Positions 35,298 to 46,152 of a stretch of 64,000 bases of DNA are shown here, piece by piece. Every line of letters starts with the position of its first letter. The first letter of the stretch is position 1. The notes under the pieces are model-generated. The model had not been told where the DNA came from. It worked only from the letters and a program-made list of their open reading frames with translations, and ran no database searches. The stretch covers positions 68,204,525-68,268,524 of the forward strand of contig CM070500.1 of the NCBI GenBank assembly GCA_036346375.1, in the 5' to 3' direction. A program made the translations under genes and the position numbers. Source of the stretch: Guadua angustifolia (lineage: Eukaryota; Streptophyta; Magnoliopsida; Poales; Poaceae).

Positions 35298-35520
35298 AGA
35301 GCAAGTATAATAATAAAGTCTACTGCTTACTCCATGTTTTATTCATATTATCTAGAATAAGCAATAAAATCAGTTGGTACAATAACTATCTCAAAAGATT
35401 GTCCCAAGAGAAATACTAAAACATTTAATATAGACATTTAACACTAACTTCATCTTTGTGGCTATCGTTAAAATGCTAACTTTAACACTAAGAGTGGTTT
35501 GGGACAGCTCCAACATTGGC
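35298..35520. repeat. MITE-like fragment starting GAGCAAGTATAATAA
   Basis: The end sequence GAGCAAGTATAATAATAA is typical of a common grass PIF-type MITE and follows a TTA. The matching right end is not found, so this is a truncated copy or a boundary I cannot place. Confidence 0.45.
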
Positions 35521-35644
35521 TTTTAGCCGACGATAACATTTATTTTTTTGTATGATACTTGCTACTAAATAAGATCCGATTCTCTTTTTTTTCTATTTTC
35601 TTATTATTCTATGTAGGATAAAACTAACTCGTAAATGCTATTGG

Positions 35645-36198
35645 TAGGGCTGGGCAAATAAACCGGAAATCGAAAACCGAAACCGTTAAAACCGGAACCG
35701 AAACCGAAAAAACCGAAACCAAATTATTCGGTTTTAACCCTCGGTTAACCGAACTAACCGAACTTTGGTAAAGAGACTCACCAAATCGGAGATATTTTGA
35801 AAGCTCCTCGTCTGTTTGCCATCGCCATAGACAGTCAGAGGCTCCTTCCTCAGCGTTTGAAACCATAATTGCACAAGGAGTATTTCAGTATGAAACAAAC
35901 AACTAGGCTGTCCTTAAATTAAGGTGTCAAAAGAGGAAGGTGTCAAAAGAGGAGGTTACAAACGGTGGCTACCTGAGCAACAAAGTTGCTGACGACACGG
36001 CCATCATCAATGCCAAGTACGGTTAATTCGGTTAAAACCGAAACCGAAACCGAAACCGAAACCAAACTATCGGTTAACCGAAGTGTCGGTTACCGAAATT
36101 TTCAAACACAATTCAGTTTCAATTTTGAAATAATCGAATTTCCAAATAAACCGAAAACCAAAATCAAATTTTTCGGTTAAACCGAACGCACAGACCTG
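35645..36198. mobile_element. Small nonautonomous hAT-type element (554 bp)
   Basis: Imperfect inverted ends TAGGGCTGGGC and CAGGTCTGTGC (read inward) are flanked by GCTATTGG (35637-35644) and GCTACTGG (36199-36206), an 8-bp duplication with one mismatch. Near both ends lie repeats of ACCGAAACCGAAA and CGGTTAACCGAA, common in short plant hAT derivatives. There is no transposase. Confidence 0.78.
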
Positions 36199-36206
36199 GC
36201 TACTGG

Positions 36207-37071
36207 TAAACAAAGAAGGTCTTTTATCATATTTGCCCTTAACCACAGGCCGCTTAACCATCATGATATCACCCGGGTCAGATCTCGCTCCGGTACGTCT
36301 CCCTCCCCCGGTTTGGACCGGCCCCGGAAAACGCCTATCTACTCCCAGCTCAGCTCTGCGGTTAGTACCCAAATCCCCAATCATGTAGGGAGTAGCAGTG
36401 GGCAGATTCCAAGACGAAGGAAAAGGCCAACTCGGATGGCTCCAGCCCGGCGACGCCGCCCTGTCCGCGCGACGTGGCGAACGCGACCACCCACTCCGCC
36501 ACAAATTAATCATCGGTAATTAAAGCGTCGCGCCGTCTCATCTCCAAGTGAAGAGAGATTTGGCCACAAATCTACGAGCAGCGCGGGGCCACCCAAAACC
36601 AGCGGCGGCAGCGGGATCCACATGGTATTCCGGCCCCGGCCCGGCCCCAGGGGACACGTGCCTCGCCGGTCGCCGCGCGCGTGGGCCCCGCCTCCGCGTC
36701 GGCTTGCGCTCGGCGTGTTTTTATCTGCGGGAGTGGGTGCGGCGCGCGGCTGCGGGTCTTGGCGCCGGGAACGGACGGGCGAGATGGATCCGGCGGTGGC
36801 GCGAGGACGCTTTCGAGAGGCTGTCTTCTTCCCCGAGCGCAGGAGAAAATATCTCCTCCGAGCTCCGACTGGAGCTGCTGCAATGACTGCAAGCTTGCTT
36901 CTGACCAGGCAATGTTAATAAATGTGCATGGAGAGGTAACCTGGTCCACAGGGTTTTTCTACTCTCGTCTGTCTGTCAGGCTTACACGCACAGGGAAAGT
37001 TCTGGAGAAGAATATAGATGTGGGCACGGGACAAGGAGAAGCAATGTCGTGATCTAATTCTTTACCCACGC
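36207..37071. other. GC-rich intergenic island, no gene recognised
   Basis: The stretch is GC-rich with several overlapping frames on both strands (98-148 codons), none with a known domain. It may be a promoter-like island or a degraded first exon. No splice-connected downstream exon was found. Confidence 0.45.
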
Positions 37072-37227
37072 GCGCGCCAGCGCCATGCAATGTTTTATGT
37101 GGATTCGCTTCGCTAGCTCGTGGAGGTCGATGCATCGATGTGCCCCGGCGAGCGCGCCAGCGCCATGCAATGTTTTATGTGGATTCGCTAGCTGGTGGAG
37201 GTCGATGCATCGATCGATGTGCCCCGC
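37072..37227. repeat. 80-bp tandem duplication
   Basis: A unit containing GCGCGCCAGCGCCATGCAATG, GTGGATTCGCT and GTGGAGGTCGATGCATCGAT is repeated in tandem (37072-37151 and 37152-37227). The copies differ by small indels (CTTCG lost, CGAT gained). Confidence 0.85.
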
Positions 37228-37384
37228 TGCTCCTGCTCCTTACGCCAGTGCGTGATCCGTGCTAGATTGTTTGATGAGGTCGACCGACGTCTCAGCTACT
37301 CGTTATATTTAACTAACCATACGTCCGTGCACTGCAACGAAAACTCAATTTACGATAAAAAATTTATTTACAAAGAACACTAAT

Positions 37385-37465
37385 AGTAACAAATGCGAGT
37401 AATTAAAGAGCAGTAGCAAATGTGAATAATTAGAGAGCAGTGGCAAAAGTAGGTAATTTTGATGA
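37385..37465. repeat. Three 27-bp tandem units
   Basis: Units at 37385-37411, 37412-37438 and 37439-37465 follow the pattern AGTARCAAATGYGARTAATT.. with increasing divergence. The context (ACGTCCGTGCACTGCAACG to CTTTATATAGTAGAGAT) is a frequent grass repeat that I cannot classify. Confidence 0.75.
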
Positions 37466-37509
37466 AGTGACGCGGGAAGAAACTTTTGCTTTATATAGTA
37501 GAGATTTTC

Positions 37510-38129
37510 TTTGTTGAAACGACCTACCTTACGCTGACAATGTATATTTGTAACAGGAGATATGTCAGATGCAAACCATTTTTATTGTATAAGCTTGTAA
37601 AAATTATATGTAAATTTTTCATAAATTCTCATAAAATTATCATATGTAGGAGAGATTAACTTGTAGAATCCTGTAAAATTTGAAAACTAAACTCAATTAT
37701 ATTTTGAAAGATATGAAAAAAAATTCAACATAAATAGTGATTTTAGCTGTTCATCACACTGCAACTCGTTGTTTGTCAATTTTCAATCTTTTAAATACGA
37801 TTGAGTTTGATCTTCAAATTTTATAGAGTTATAGAAGCTAGCCTCCTTTACGTATGGTAATAATTTAAGAATTTTTTTACAACTTTTACATATAGTTTTC
37901 ACGATAAGAATGGTTTGCACCCGATATATCGCAAATATATAGAGTATAGGTGAATTTAAAGTCATCTCCTTCCTATGACTATAAATTCTTACAATAATTC
38001 TTAAAAATAAAAATGATAGATATTCTTACATTAATGGAAAGAAACATAATCTTATATATTTTTTAAGGGTACAAGGATGCACACAACTAACGCACACACA
38101 TGCATGCCCATCCGATACACACACTTAAT
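37510..38129. other. AT-rich intergenic DNA
   Basis: No gene, terminal repeats or tandem structure were recognised. Confidence 0.45.
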
Positions 38130-38131
38130 TA

Positions 38132-38412
38132 CTCCCTCTATTGATAAATATCAGACCTATAGTTTGAATTATCTTGTTTAAAAATATAAGATGTTCATGT
38201 AGATTTAATAAACCTTTCCACCTGTGCCCCTATTTATTCTCTCTCAACCATATGTATTTATTTATTACCATTTACAAAAAGTATTATCTCTCATCTTCAA
38301 GACAATTACGAGGGGTATGTAAGTCATTTCCTCTCATGCCTTTCTTAATTTCACCACAACCTTAATCTTTATGTAAAGTCAAAATATGTCTTATATTTAT
38401 CAAGAGAGGGAG
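38132..38412. mobile_element. Stowaway-type MITE (281 bp)
   Basis: The left end CTCCCTCTATTGATAAATAT and the right end ATATTTATCAAGAGAGGGAG are inverted and flanked by TA (38130-38131 and 38413-38414). It is noncoding. Confidence 0.92.
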
Positions 38413-38430
38413 TAAGTGATTAGAGACTCT

Positions 38431-38836
38431 GGGGCTGTTTGGTTGGCTTCTCTCGCGAGCCTGGCCTGTTCAACTCAGCCAGGCTGATGGGATACGGGAT
38501 GCACTGATGCAGAGACGGTGTTTGGTTGAGTATTTAGTAGGTAAGTATTTTAAAATTTAAATATTTTAAAATTTATATAGCAAGTGTGGTCTAGTTTTGT
38601 TTGAAAATATCGTGAACCCATTTTTGAAATCGGTTCAGAATCGGAGATGCTAATCAAAAGATATAAACAAAAAGAAAAAAGAAACTTACGCATCCACGTG
38701 GCACCCTATGCATTGATATTGTGACTGACAGTGGCCCCTTGCGCAGAACACAAGGTTACCATGCGCTGCATCCAGAGATACGCCCATTTTCTATATATCT
38801 CCAGAGCCAGGCTGCATGGAAAATCTTGCTTTTTTC
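38431..38836. repeat. Truncated Tourist-like element
   Basis: It begins GGGGCTGTTTGGTTGGC, the classic PIF/Tourist end. GAGCCTGGCC..AGCCAGGCTG words near the start echo AGAGCCAGGCTGCATGG near 38,803-38,820. The expected right end AACCAAACAGCCCC is not present, so the copy is incomplete. Confidence 0.5.
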
Positions 38837-38950
38837 CCTCTAAGACCTAATTGCCTTACTGAGGCTCTCGGAGGTTCAACCTAGGGATCGAACCCCCGAC
38901 CGGCCGAGAGTACTCCGGCTCCCTTGCCAAACGAGCTATCGCAGCTCGAT
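38837..38950 (-). mobile_element. tRNA-derived SINE-like segment
   Basis: On the minus strand the 5' part reads GAGCTGCGATAGCTCGTTTGG. It contains an A-box-like element (TAGCTCGTTTGG, 38927-38938) and a B box (GGTTCGATCCC, 38884-38894) at a spacing close to tRNA genes, with a non-tRNA 3' part. It cannot fold as a complete tRNA with paired acceptor arms, so it is a SINE head or tRNA-like relic rather than a tRNA gene. Confidence 0.6.
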
Positions 38951-39180
38951 CCTCCTTACATGTTTATTCCCACATATAATTATAATGGTGAGGATTTCTA
39001 TTGGTAATCGCCTACAAATGTCAAATATCTTCTTAATTTTGTTAGTCTGAACAAAATACTTACTGTCCGACTGCAAATCTCTAGGCAAAAAAACTATAAT
39101 AATTAAGCCATCAAGTTGAGTCCGGCTTCAACTAAATGCTATAGGCCTTGGCCCGTGCGATAGGAATACATCAAGATTAG

Positions 39181-39358
39181 TAAATCTTGCATATCGCCAT
39201 ACCCAAATCAGAAAAAGGTGTTCATAGCTACTCTTACACAAATAGTATCATCATTGTTGTACGATCTAGTAAATCTTGCATATCGCCATACCCAAATCAG
39301 AAAAAGGTGTTCATAGCTACTCTTACACAAATAGTATCGCCATTGTTGTACGATCGAG
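39181..39358. repeat. 89-bp tandem duplication
   Basis: Two nearly identical units start TAAATCTTGCATATCGCC at 39181 and 39270. They differ at only a few positions, so the duplication is recent. Confidence 0.92.
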
Positions 39359-39479
39359 CTCATGTTATCCTCTCTTTATTGATCTTTTTGTCTATAGAAG
39401 TGTGTCCAATGAGAGCTCCATGTCCCCCTTATACAAGTCCTCATTCATGATTTGATAAGTAATATGGACTAAACTAGTT

Positions 39480-41080
39480 CATGGGCCTTATAGGCCGGCA
39501 ACCCATTAACGATGTGTCGTTTAGGTAAAGTGTCCACACATAATTGGCCAACACCATAATCATGCCTCATTAAAAACTCATCCCGAAAACTCAATGAAAA
39601 AAGGTAAGAAGAAAATAGTACATAGCTTGCGTTCTACGCCATTACACATGCTTTCTCACTAAAAATCTTCAATTGTGAAAACCTATTAGGACAAAACTTA
39701 AACAAGGGAAAAAGTGTAAAATATCTATTCATCCCAATAATGAACATATACAAAGATCATATATCTTCCACCAAAGACAACACATTATGTCTTTTCATAC
39801 CAATGTCATGGGCATGTTTCTCAAAAACAGATCTCCAATACATAACTGTAGAACATTTAGAATGGCATCCAGTTTGTGATTTAGCATTATAGGGATCACA
39901 AAGATATCTATCATTTGAGTAACCTCTCAACTTTATACCTTGACCTTCGGATAATAGAGTCCAGGATCAACTATACCCCTAAGGTACCTAACGATTCCCT
40001 TAATTTCGTTTCAATGCCTCTTTGTAGGCTCATAACTATATCTTGCCAAAAATTACTACAAATATAATATTAAGCCTAATATAATTGGTAAAGCATAACA
40101 ATGCTCCAATAGCACTTAAAAAAGGGTTTTGGGCCTCAAAGTGTCCTCTTGTTCTTGTTTAGGTGTGGATCTTTTTCTCCACTTTAAGTGACCTAATAAT
40201 TATGGGTGTACTCAGCGGATGAGACTTATCCAAATAAAATCTCTCCAACACTTTCTTGGTGTGGGTGGTTTGATGCACAAATACACCTCTAGGCAAATTC
40301 TAAATTTGCAAACTGAGACAAGAGTTGCAGAAATATGAGCATTCTTCGAGAATTTTTGTGTGTTTCCAATTACATTCAACTCATCAACAAACACAAAGGT
40401 GATGCAAAATCCACTCTTGGATTTCTTTATGAACAAACACATAGATAAACCTTATTGTTTGTGTATCCCTTTTCCAAAAGGAATTCATTCAGTCGGTTGT
40501 ACCATATTTGGCTTAACTGTTTCAATCCGTACTGTAACTTTTGCAACTTGGCATTATACATGCTGCAATGCTAATTCTCGCTCATACGTGGAACTTTAAT
40601 CTCTATGGAATCTTTATACAAATTTCAAAATCTAGTGACCCATACAAATATACAGTCATAGCACTCATAAATTGCATTTTTCAAATTCATTCCTGGTGCC
40701 ATAGCTATCAAGTAACGACACGTTATTCCATCCATTAAACAAAAGTAAGTTTCATCAAAATTGATGCCAGGTACTTACATAAACTTTTATGCTACTAATC
40801 TCACTTTGTACCTCACCACTTTGTTATGTTCATTATTCTTTCTTATGAACACCCACTTGTGTTGACTAGGAATAGCATCTTGTGACGTATTGACCATGGC
40901 TCCAAAAGCTTTCCTCTTATTAAGCGAGTTCATTTCATTCTCGATTGTTTCCTTCAATTTATCACAATATTAATGGTTCTTGCATTCCGCAATTGTCTTT
41001 GGTTTCAGATTAAGGCCAAGATGTTTTAATGCTTTTTTGTGAGAATTTCTAGCTTATTTCTCTTTTCTCTTAGCGGCTAT
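39480..41080 (-). pseudogene. Degenerate Ty1/copia pol fragment (RT/RNase H part)
   Basis: The minus strand from 40442 gives MCLFIKKSKSGFCITFVFVDELNVIGN, the copia RT active-site region with FVDE in place of YVDD. Upstream text at 40,790-40,990 encodes the conserved pre-RT segment in broken frames. At 39,480-39,720 the noncoding 3' part (GCCTCATTAAAAACTCATCC) resembles the same region of the copia element at 8,160-8,200. No LTRs or target duplications are evident. It is an old, truncated relative of that element. Confidence 0.78.
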
Positions 41081-41116
41081 AAAAGACCTATATGAGCTTT
41101 TAATATATAATAGATA

Positions 41117-41389
41117 CTCCCTCCATTCCTGAATAAATGATGTTTTAAGATTTTGTACTTCAACCAAGATACAAGTAGAAATAACTAAATTGTCCTCCTT
41201 TATTAGCTCATTTATTTCTCTTGAATGGTGTGTGTCACTCTATTCAATAGTAATAAATTACATTGTGAATAATGAATGATAGGAGTATACAAAAAAAATA
41301 GTTAAAAGTTGTCTTGAAATTGTAGAATGATGTGTATTTAGAAATAAAATTTTAAAGCTAGAATGACATGTATTCAAGAACGGAGGCAG
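41117..41389. mobile_element. Stowaway-type MITE (273 bp)
   Basis: The left end CTCCCTCCATTCCTGAATA and the right end TATTCAAGAACGGAGGCAG are inverted and flanked by TA (41115-41116 and 41390-41391). Confidence 0.88.
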
Positions 41390-41658
41390 TAGATATATTT
41401 ACAAAACCCAATAAAATTATAATATCAACAAAGCACTCTTCGAGACAAATCTATGCATATGATTTTCATGTATGTAATTTAATTTTTTGGAAAGATATTG
41501 ATAGTCAGAATTTTAGAAATTTGATTACGTCATAGTCCAAAATGACATGTATTTGTGACACAAGGGAGTAATTAGGCAATGCTAATATTCCACAACATGT
41601 GTAACAAGATCGATTCACATGTCTACCACTTGCCAAATGCAGGCTCAACTAGCTTGTA

Positions 41659-42177
41659 CTCCCTCCATCAAAGTTTATAAGACTTATTTTTTTGAATAAT
41701 CTTGTTCATAAGTATAGGGCGTGTTTTATATTCCAATATAAAATTAATGTGATGTCCCCCTCTATACCCCTAATAAATATATATCTTTAATTTATACTAC
41801 CTTCATTTCTAAATAGATATCATTCTAGGATATTGCACTTCCACCAAGAGGGTATGTATAAAAGACTACAATACCTCTTTTGGATGTTGTGTCTTACTCT
41901 AGTCTATAGAAGTAAATGGTATTGGGAATAGCTGAAGAGGAGGGGTATACAAAAAAAATGGTAAAATATCATATCAAAAATGTAGAATAACTTGAATTTA
42001 GAAGCAAACTTTGAAAGCTACAATGACATGTATTTAGGAATGCAGGGAGTATTTTCTACATACATGCATTGAATAAGTACTTAGTGATGATAATTATGGT
42101 CAATCTAGTTATTTTTAATATCTTCTTTGTCTATTTGCCAAGAAGAAATAATACCTTATAAACTTGGACGGAGGGAG
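41659..42177. mobile_element. Stowaway-type MITE interrupted by another Stowaway
   Basis: The outer ends CTCCCTCCATCAAAGTTTATAAG and CTTATAAACTTGGACGGAGGGAG are inverted. TA precedes the left end; the right flank is GA, probably mutated. The element at 41797-42049 sits inside it. Confidence 0.85.
41797..42049. mobile_element. Inner Stowaway-type MITE (253 bp)
   Basis: Ends CTACCTTCATTTCTAAATAG and ATTTAGGAATGCAGGGAG are flanked by TA (41795-41796 and 42050-42051). Its interior matches the MITE at 41117-41389 (AGCTA.AATGACATGTATT), so the two belong to one family. Confidence 0.87.
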
Positions 42178-42194
42178 GACCATAACTGAATGAC

Positions 42195-44130
42195 TGAAAA
42201 TGACGATCAGAGAGGGTGAATGATCAACAACAAATTTCCATCATAAAGAACCAACCAAAACCTCACTGGATCAAATAAGAGTGAAAGAATAAATTTTTGA
42301 TAAAATCAGCTCTGGCATGGTACTATTGTGCTATAGTAGCGGTAGTACCAGATGAATAGTGAAAACAGGGTGAACAGAAAAATCAGCACGAGTTCAAATA
42401 CAAGAATTGATATAACTTTTGATTGGATGATCCAAAATTTGTGAAACTTTGTATGTACTTTCTTATGGATGTTGGGAACCTATTCTAACATTCAATCGAT
42501 TGATGTCAAAGTTCTGACTTTCTTCAAATTTAACGAATGCTACACAAAAATCGAGTCAAATACAAAAACTTGACCTGAGCTTACTTGTGGGGATTTGATG
42601 ATTGAGATGATATCTCATATATCACAGCAAGTAAGAACTCAAAAGAAACACTCTTCAAAAGCCCAAGAACACGATCTACCATGAATCATTCCTTCTCAAG
42701 TAAAAAATCGGTTTCTTAAGAAATCTCTTGATGATCATGTGAGAGCTTGCTTAGATGATTGAGATATGATATATAGAGGATTCATCCATTAATAATTCAT
42801 TCTTGGCAACACAACATCAAGAGAAAAAGAAACTAACAAGAGAGATAAAAATCAAGAAAGAAGGAGATCAAAACAAGAGTAGGATATTTGAGCATGAATT
42901 TGATTTTCATTTCATGCCAAGAGGGATGATTACAAAGCTCTACAAAAAGGGCAAAGCTCCCAAGGAACACTCACACATACAAGAAAACCAAAATCCTGTG
43001 GAAACCCTAATCCATTCTTGTTAGTCTTACCTCCCTCTATATCTTAAGCCCTTGTATAGAGGAGACAACCCTAACATAATTACACAAGTGGATAACATTC
43101 GCATTCACATAGGCTAATCTGCTAACCCACATGTAACGGGTTTTACTCACTCATAGCACACTTTTCAAAGTGATCTTCTCCACGATGCTCCAAAAATTCC
43201 ACGAGCCCGAATTCATGTCCATGCCCTCCTTGACTTGACCTAAACCACTTAGGCCAATGCCGTGGTTTTTCAAATCGCCTCGATATCTAGTAATGGACAA
43301 ATTGCCAATTTGCCCCATGACCATTTTTTTTCCTTTGCCTTGAAGCATCACCCATACTTCATCACCTTTCATGTGGCTCCAATGGCTTGTCGCCAAGCCT
43401 CTCATGTGTTCAGACTCTCTCGAATTATGCTCGCTTGCAAAGTCATTTCGTGCACCACTTGTTCTTGATCTTTTGACCATGATGACTCTGGCTTGCTTGA
43501 CCGTTCTAGACCTCGTCTCCTCCCTGAGCCTAGTCCCAATCCACCTTGTCGTTGCCTACCATATCCTTCACTAATAAGTCACGCTTTAGTTTCTTGTCTT
43601 TTCGGCTTGCAGCAATTCTCTAGCCTCAAATCATCTTCTGGTGTCATCTTGACCGTCTGAATCTCAGCTCTACTAGCCTAGTCCCGATCCCCTCTGCCTC
43701 ACCACGATTTAGCTCTGAAGTGTTGCAATTATTACAAATAAGAAAAATATTACATCGCATTGCTCAATAAAGATATGCAATTAACATCTCTTAAACACAT
43801 TTAACAATGCATAGAAATTCGCTCTAGAAAATTCTACCACCAACTAGAGGCTGATAGTACCACTTGCCCGATACTATCGCCCCCATGGGCCAAGAGTATC
43901 ACGGCCATTTGTACTACCAAAGATTCATCGACCGTGTACCGATTGACCAGAGCACCGCCTGAAACACCAGAAAACAAACATTCCTAAAAATAACTATCGT
44001 CAACCTAGACCTAGTACTACCGCTCCCTATAGGCCGGTAATACCGCCCACAACTGACAATAGCTCAAATTGCTTCAAATTCAAAATAAACTCAAATCAAA
44101 TTCAAACCTGAGCACCACAAGATTATTCAC
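42195..44130 (-). repeat. LTR-like segment, family copy A
   Basis: The minus-strand 3' end corresponds to ..CACCCTCTCTGATCGTCATTTTCA, resembling the common copia LTR end. The order of landmarks is shared with 47743-49030: ATCATAGCAAGTAAGAACTCAA, CTTGCTTAGATGATTG, ATTTCATGCCAAGAGGGA..TTACAAAGC, and later CATCTTCTGGTGTCATCTTGACCGTCTG. Words like GGTAGTACC and ACTACCGC occur at 42,330-42,360 and 43,840-44,060. No primer site or gene adjoins it, so it is a solo or truncated LTR. The right boundary is uncertain. Confidence 0.55.
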
Positions 44131-44343
44131 AGTGAATTACTCATTACAAATTTAGATAAATCACTTCGTGATCTCTCAATAATATTACACGGTCTAACTA
44201 GTCTCAATAATATTATTACACAGCCTAGCTAGTCCAGTATATATTCGTCTAGCTCCATCATTGGTGGCTTTTAACAACGTCCTAGCTAGCTAGCTAGCTA
44301 TCCTGCCGCTACCTATGCACCTAGAAGGAACGACGGGCTATAA

Positions 44344-45413
44344 GACCATCTCCAACCATTTCCCAGCATTTCATTCCCTTCCCCACCCATGAGGGGAATC
44401 CCTTCCCTTCCCAGAAAAACACTCCAACAGCATTCACTTCCCCATTCTCTTCCCACATTAAAAATACTTATTTCATCATCCTCTTCTAACTACCAAATTT
44501 TAAAACAATCAAGGTAGGATTTTTTTATTAATACATTTTTATTGACATTGCAAAAACAAACCTCGGAACAAAGAAGATAAATTCACATTTGCCGCGATAA
44601 TTCATGTAGTATTTTACAAAAATAATTATTGAATGCCTAAAATTTAAGGGTTTAGGGTTAGGTTTCTCTTAGAGGAGAAAGCGTCATGCTTTACAAAGAG
44701 TAATTATACATTTAGTCTGGAATGATGTTGTCGCGAAACTAATTGTAATATCGCTAGCCACCATCAAAATTTTGTCAATCTAATAACTTGGGCATACAAA
44801 ATTCTTTGGTTCAGTGCAGGATATACCAGATTCCATGCATTTTGGATTTTGGTTCTGGCCTTATTATCTCATGGCATCTCACCATTGTTAAACTGTTGGC
44901 AGAAGATACCCTAATACAAATCGAACAACCAAATCAAAACCCTAATGAAACTATCTTCTCTAGATGCACCCAAATCAAGACCCATCTGAAGCAACCATCC
45001 TCTCCAGATCGTGAGAAACCCTAATACAACCAAATCGAGCGCAAATACCACAATTTATTAGGGGGGGCGGTCAAAGGGGAGTACCTGGTGCCGTCCACGC
45101 CGCTCACCTCATCATCGTTGGTGCTCCGAGCTGCGCCGCCGCTTCTTCTGCTCCGAGCTGTGAAGTCTTCCTCTGCCGCACGACCGCTCCACGGATCCGA
45201 CTCGATGCGCGAACTGGAGGCCGTTGGTGCTCCGAGATGCGGGAGAGGTGGAGAGGAAAGGAGAGAGGTTCCGGCGGGGAAGGGTTTCTCGCTCCTATCC
45301 CTTGCTTGCGCGCTACGGGAAGGGATGGCGTTGGAGCAATTGTTTTTGTCTTGGGAGGGCTCGCTTTCTCGTCGCGACGAAACGGACTCGGCAGGACACC
45401 CTTGGAGATGGTC
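44344..45413. mobile_element. PIF/Harbinger-type nonautonomous element (1,070 bp) with GC-rich cargo
   Basis: Inverted ends GACCATCTCCAA (left) and its complement TTGGAGATGGTC (right) are flanked by TAA (44341-44343 and 45414-45416). The left half is AT-rich; 45,060-45,400 is GC-rich with open frames on both strands (121 and 153 codons) and no recognised domain. There is no transposase. The cargo looks like a captured first-exon or promoter piece. Confidence 0.8.
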
Positions 45414-45416
45414 TAA

Positions 45417-46144
45417 AAAGGCTTCCGAGCAACAGAACGTGGTGAGGTGCTGATGGCTATCGCTGGGAGTTAGGTGATTCATTCAGACAGCTCGCCAAAT
45501 TAAACTACTCAGACTGCTGCCTAATACACTTGCTTCGTTTCACCTTGGCTAGCGACGCACACCTCGTGCTGTGGACTCTTCAGGTTATTTGTTTTTTTTA
45601 AAAAAAATTGACCGCACGGACATTTTATTATAGAAGAGAGAAACAATAGACGAGCTACACACGCATACACGCACACTCTCGTGCAGCATTCGCCTTCGTG
45701 CGTGGCCGTGTCGAGTTGAGCGTGAACGCGGCTGGGCGGAGTGAGCGCCGCTCACTCACGCCAACGGGTCGAGGTGCCGTCCGTGTTATTTGTGATCAAG
45801 GTTTTTTTGGGCACTCCGATTTTGCAAGTCTTGCACATTAAGTGATGACCCTTTGGTCTCTTTTTGAATAACCTTGATATGCTTTGATTCACAAATTAAT
45901 GATCTAAATCACGTAGTTCACGCGGCATAGAAGTTTGGCATCATGAGGGGGAAAAAGAGAATTCTTTTCCTTCATACATGTAAGAACTTGAACACACTAG
46001 TTTTTCCTGAAGATACTAGCAAGTTCCACAGTTTGCAACATCGATCCAGGTGCGCAGATGATCTATCGTGTTAAAATCGTACATTTTCACATGACCGAGC
46101 AAAATATCGTCAAAATCGTCACATTAGTTTGGTAAGCCGCTGGC
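45417..46144. other. Intergenic DNA
   Basis: No gene, element ends or repeats were recognised, apart from short homopolymer and CA-rich runs near 45,590-45,680. Confidence 0.4.
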
Positions 46145-46152
46145 GTCATATG

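Noticed and set aside
36067..37052. ORFs of 98-148 codons on both strands
   Set aside because: They overlap each other and partly overlap an hAT MITE. Composition alone explains them.
38837..38950. Possible tRNA gene
   Set aside because: A and B boxes are present, but the acceptor stem and 3' end do not pair. It was called SINE-like instead.
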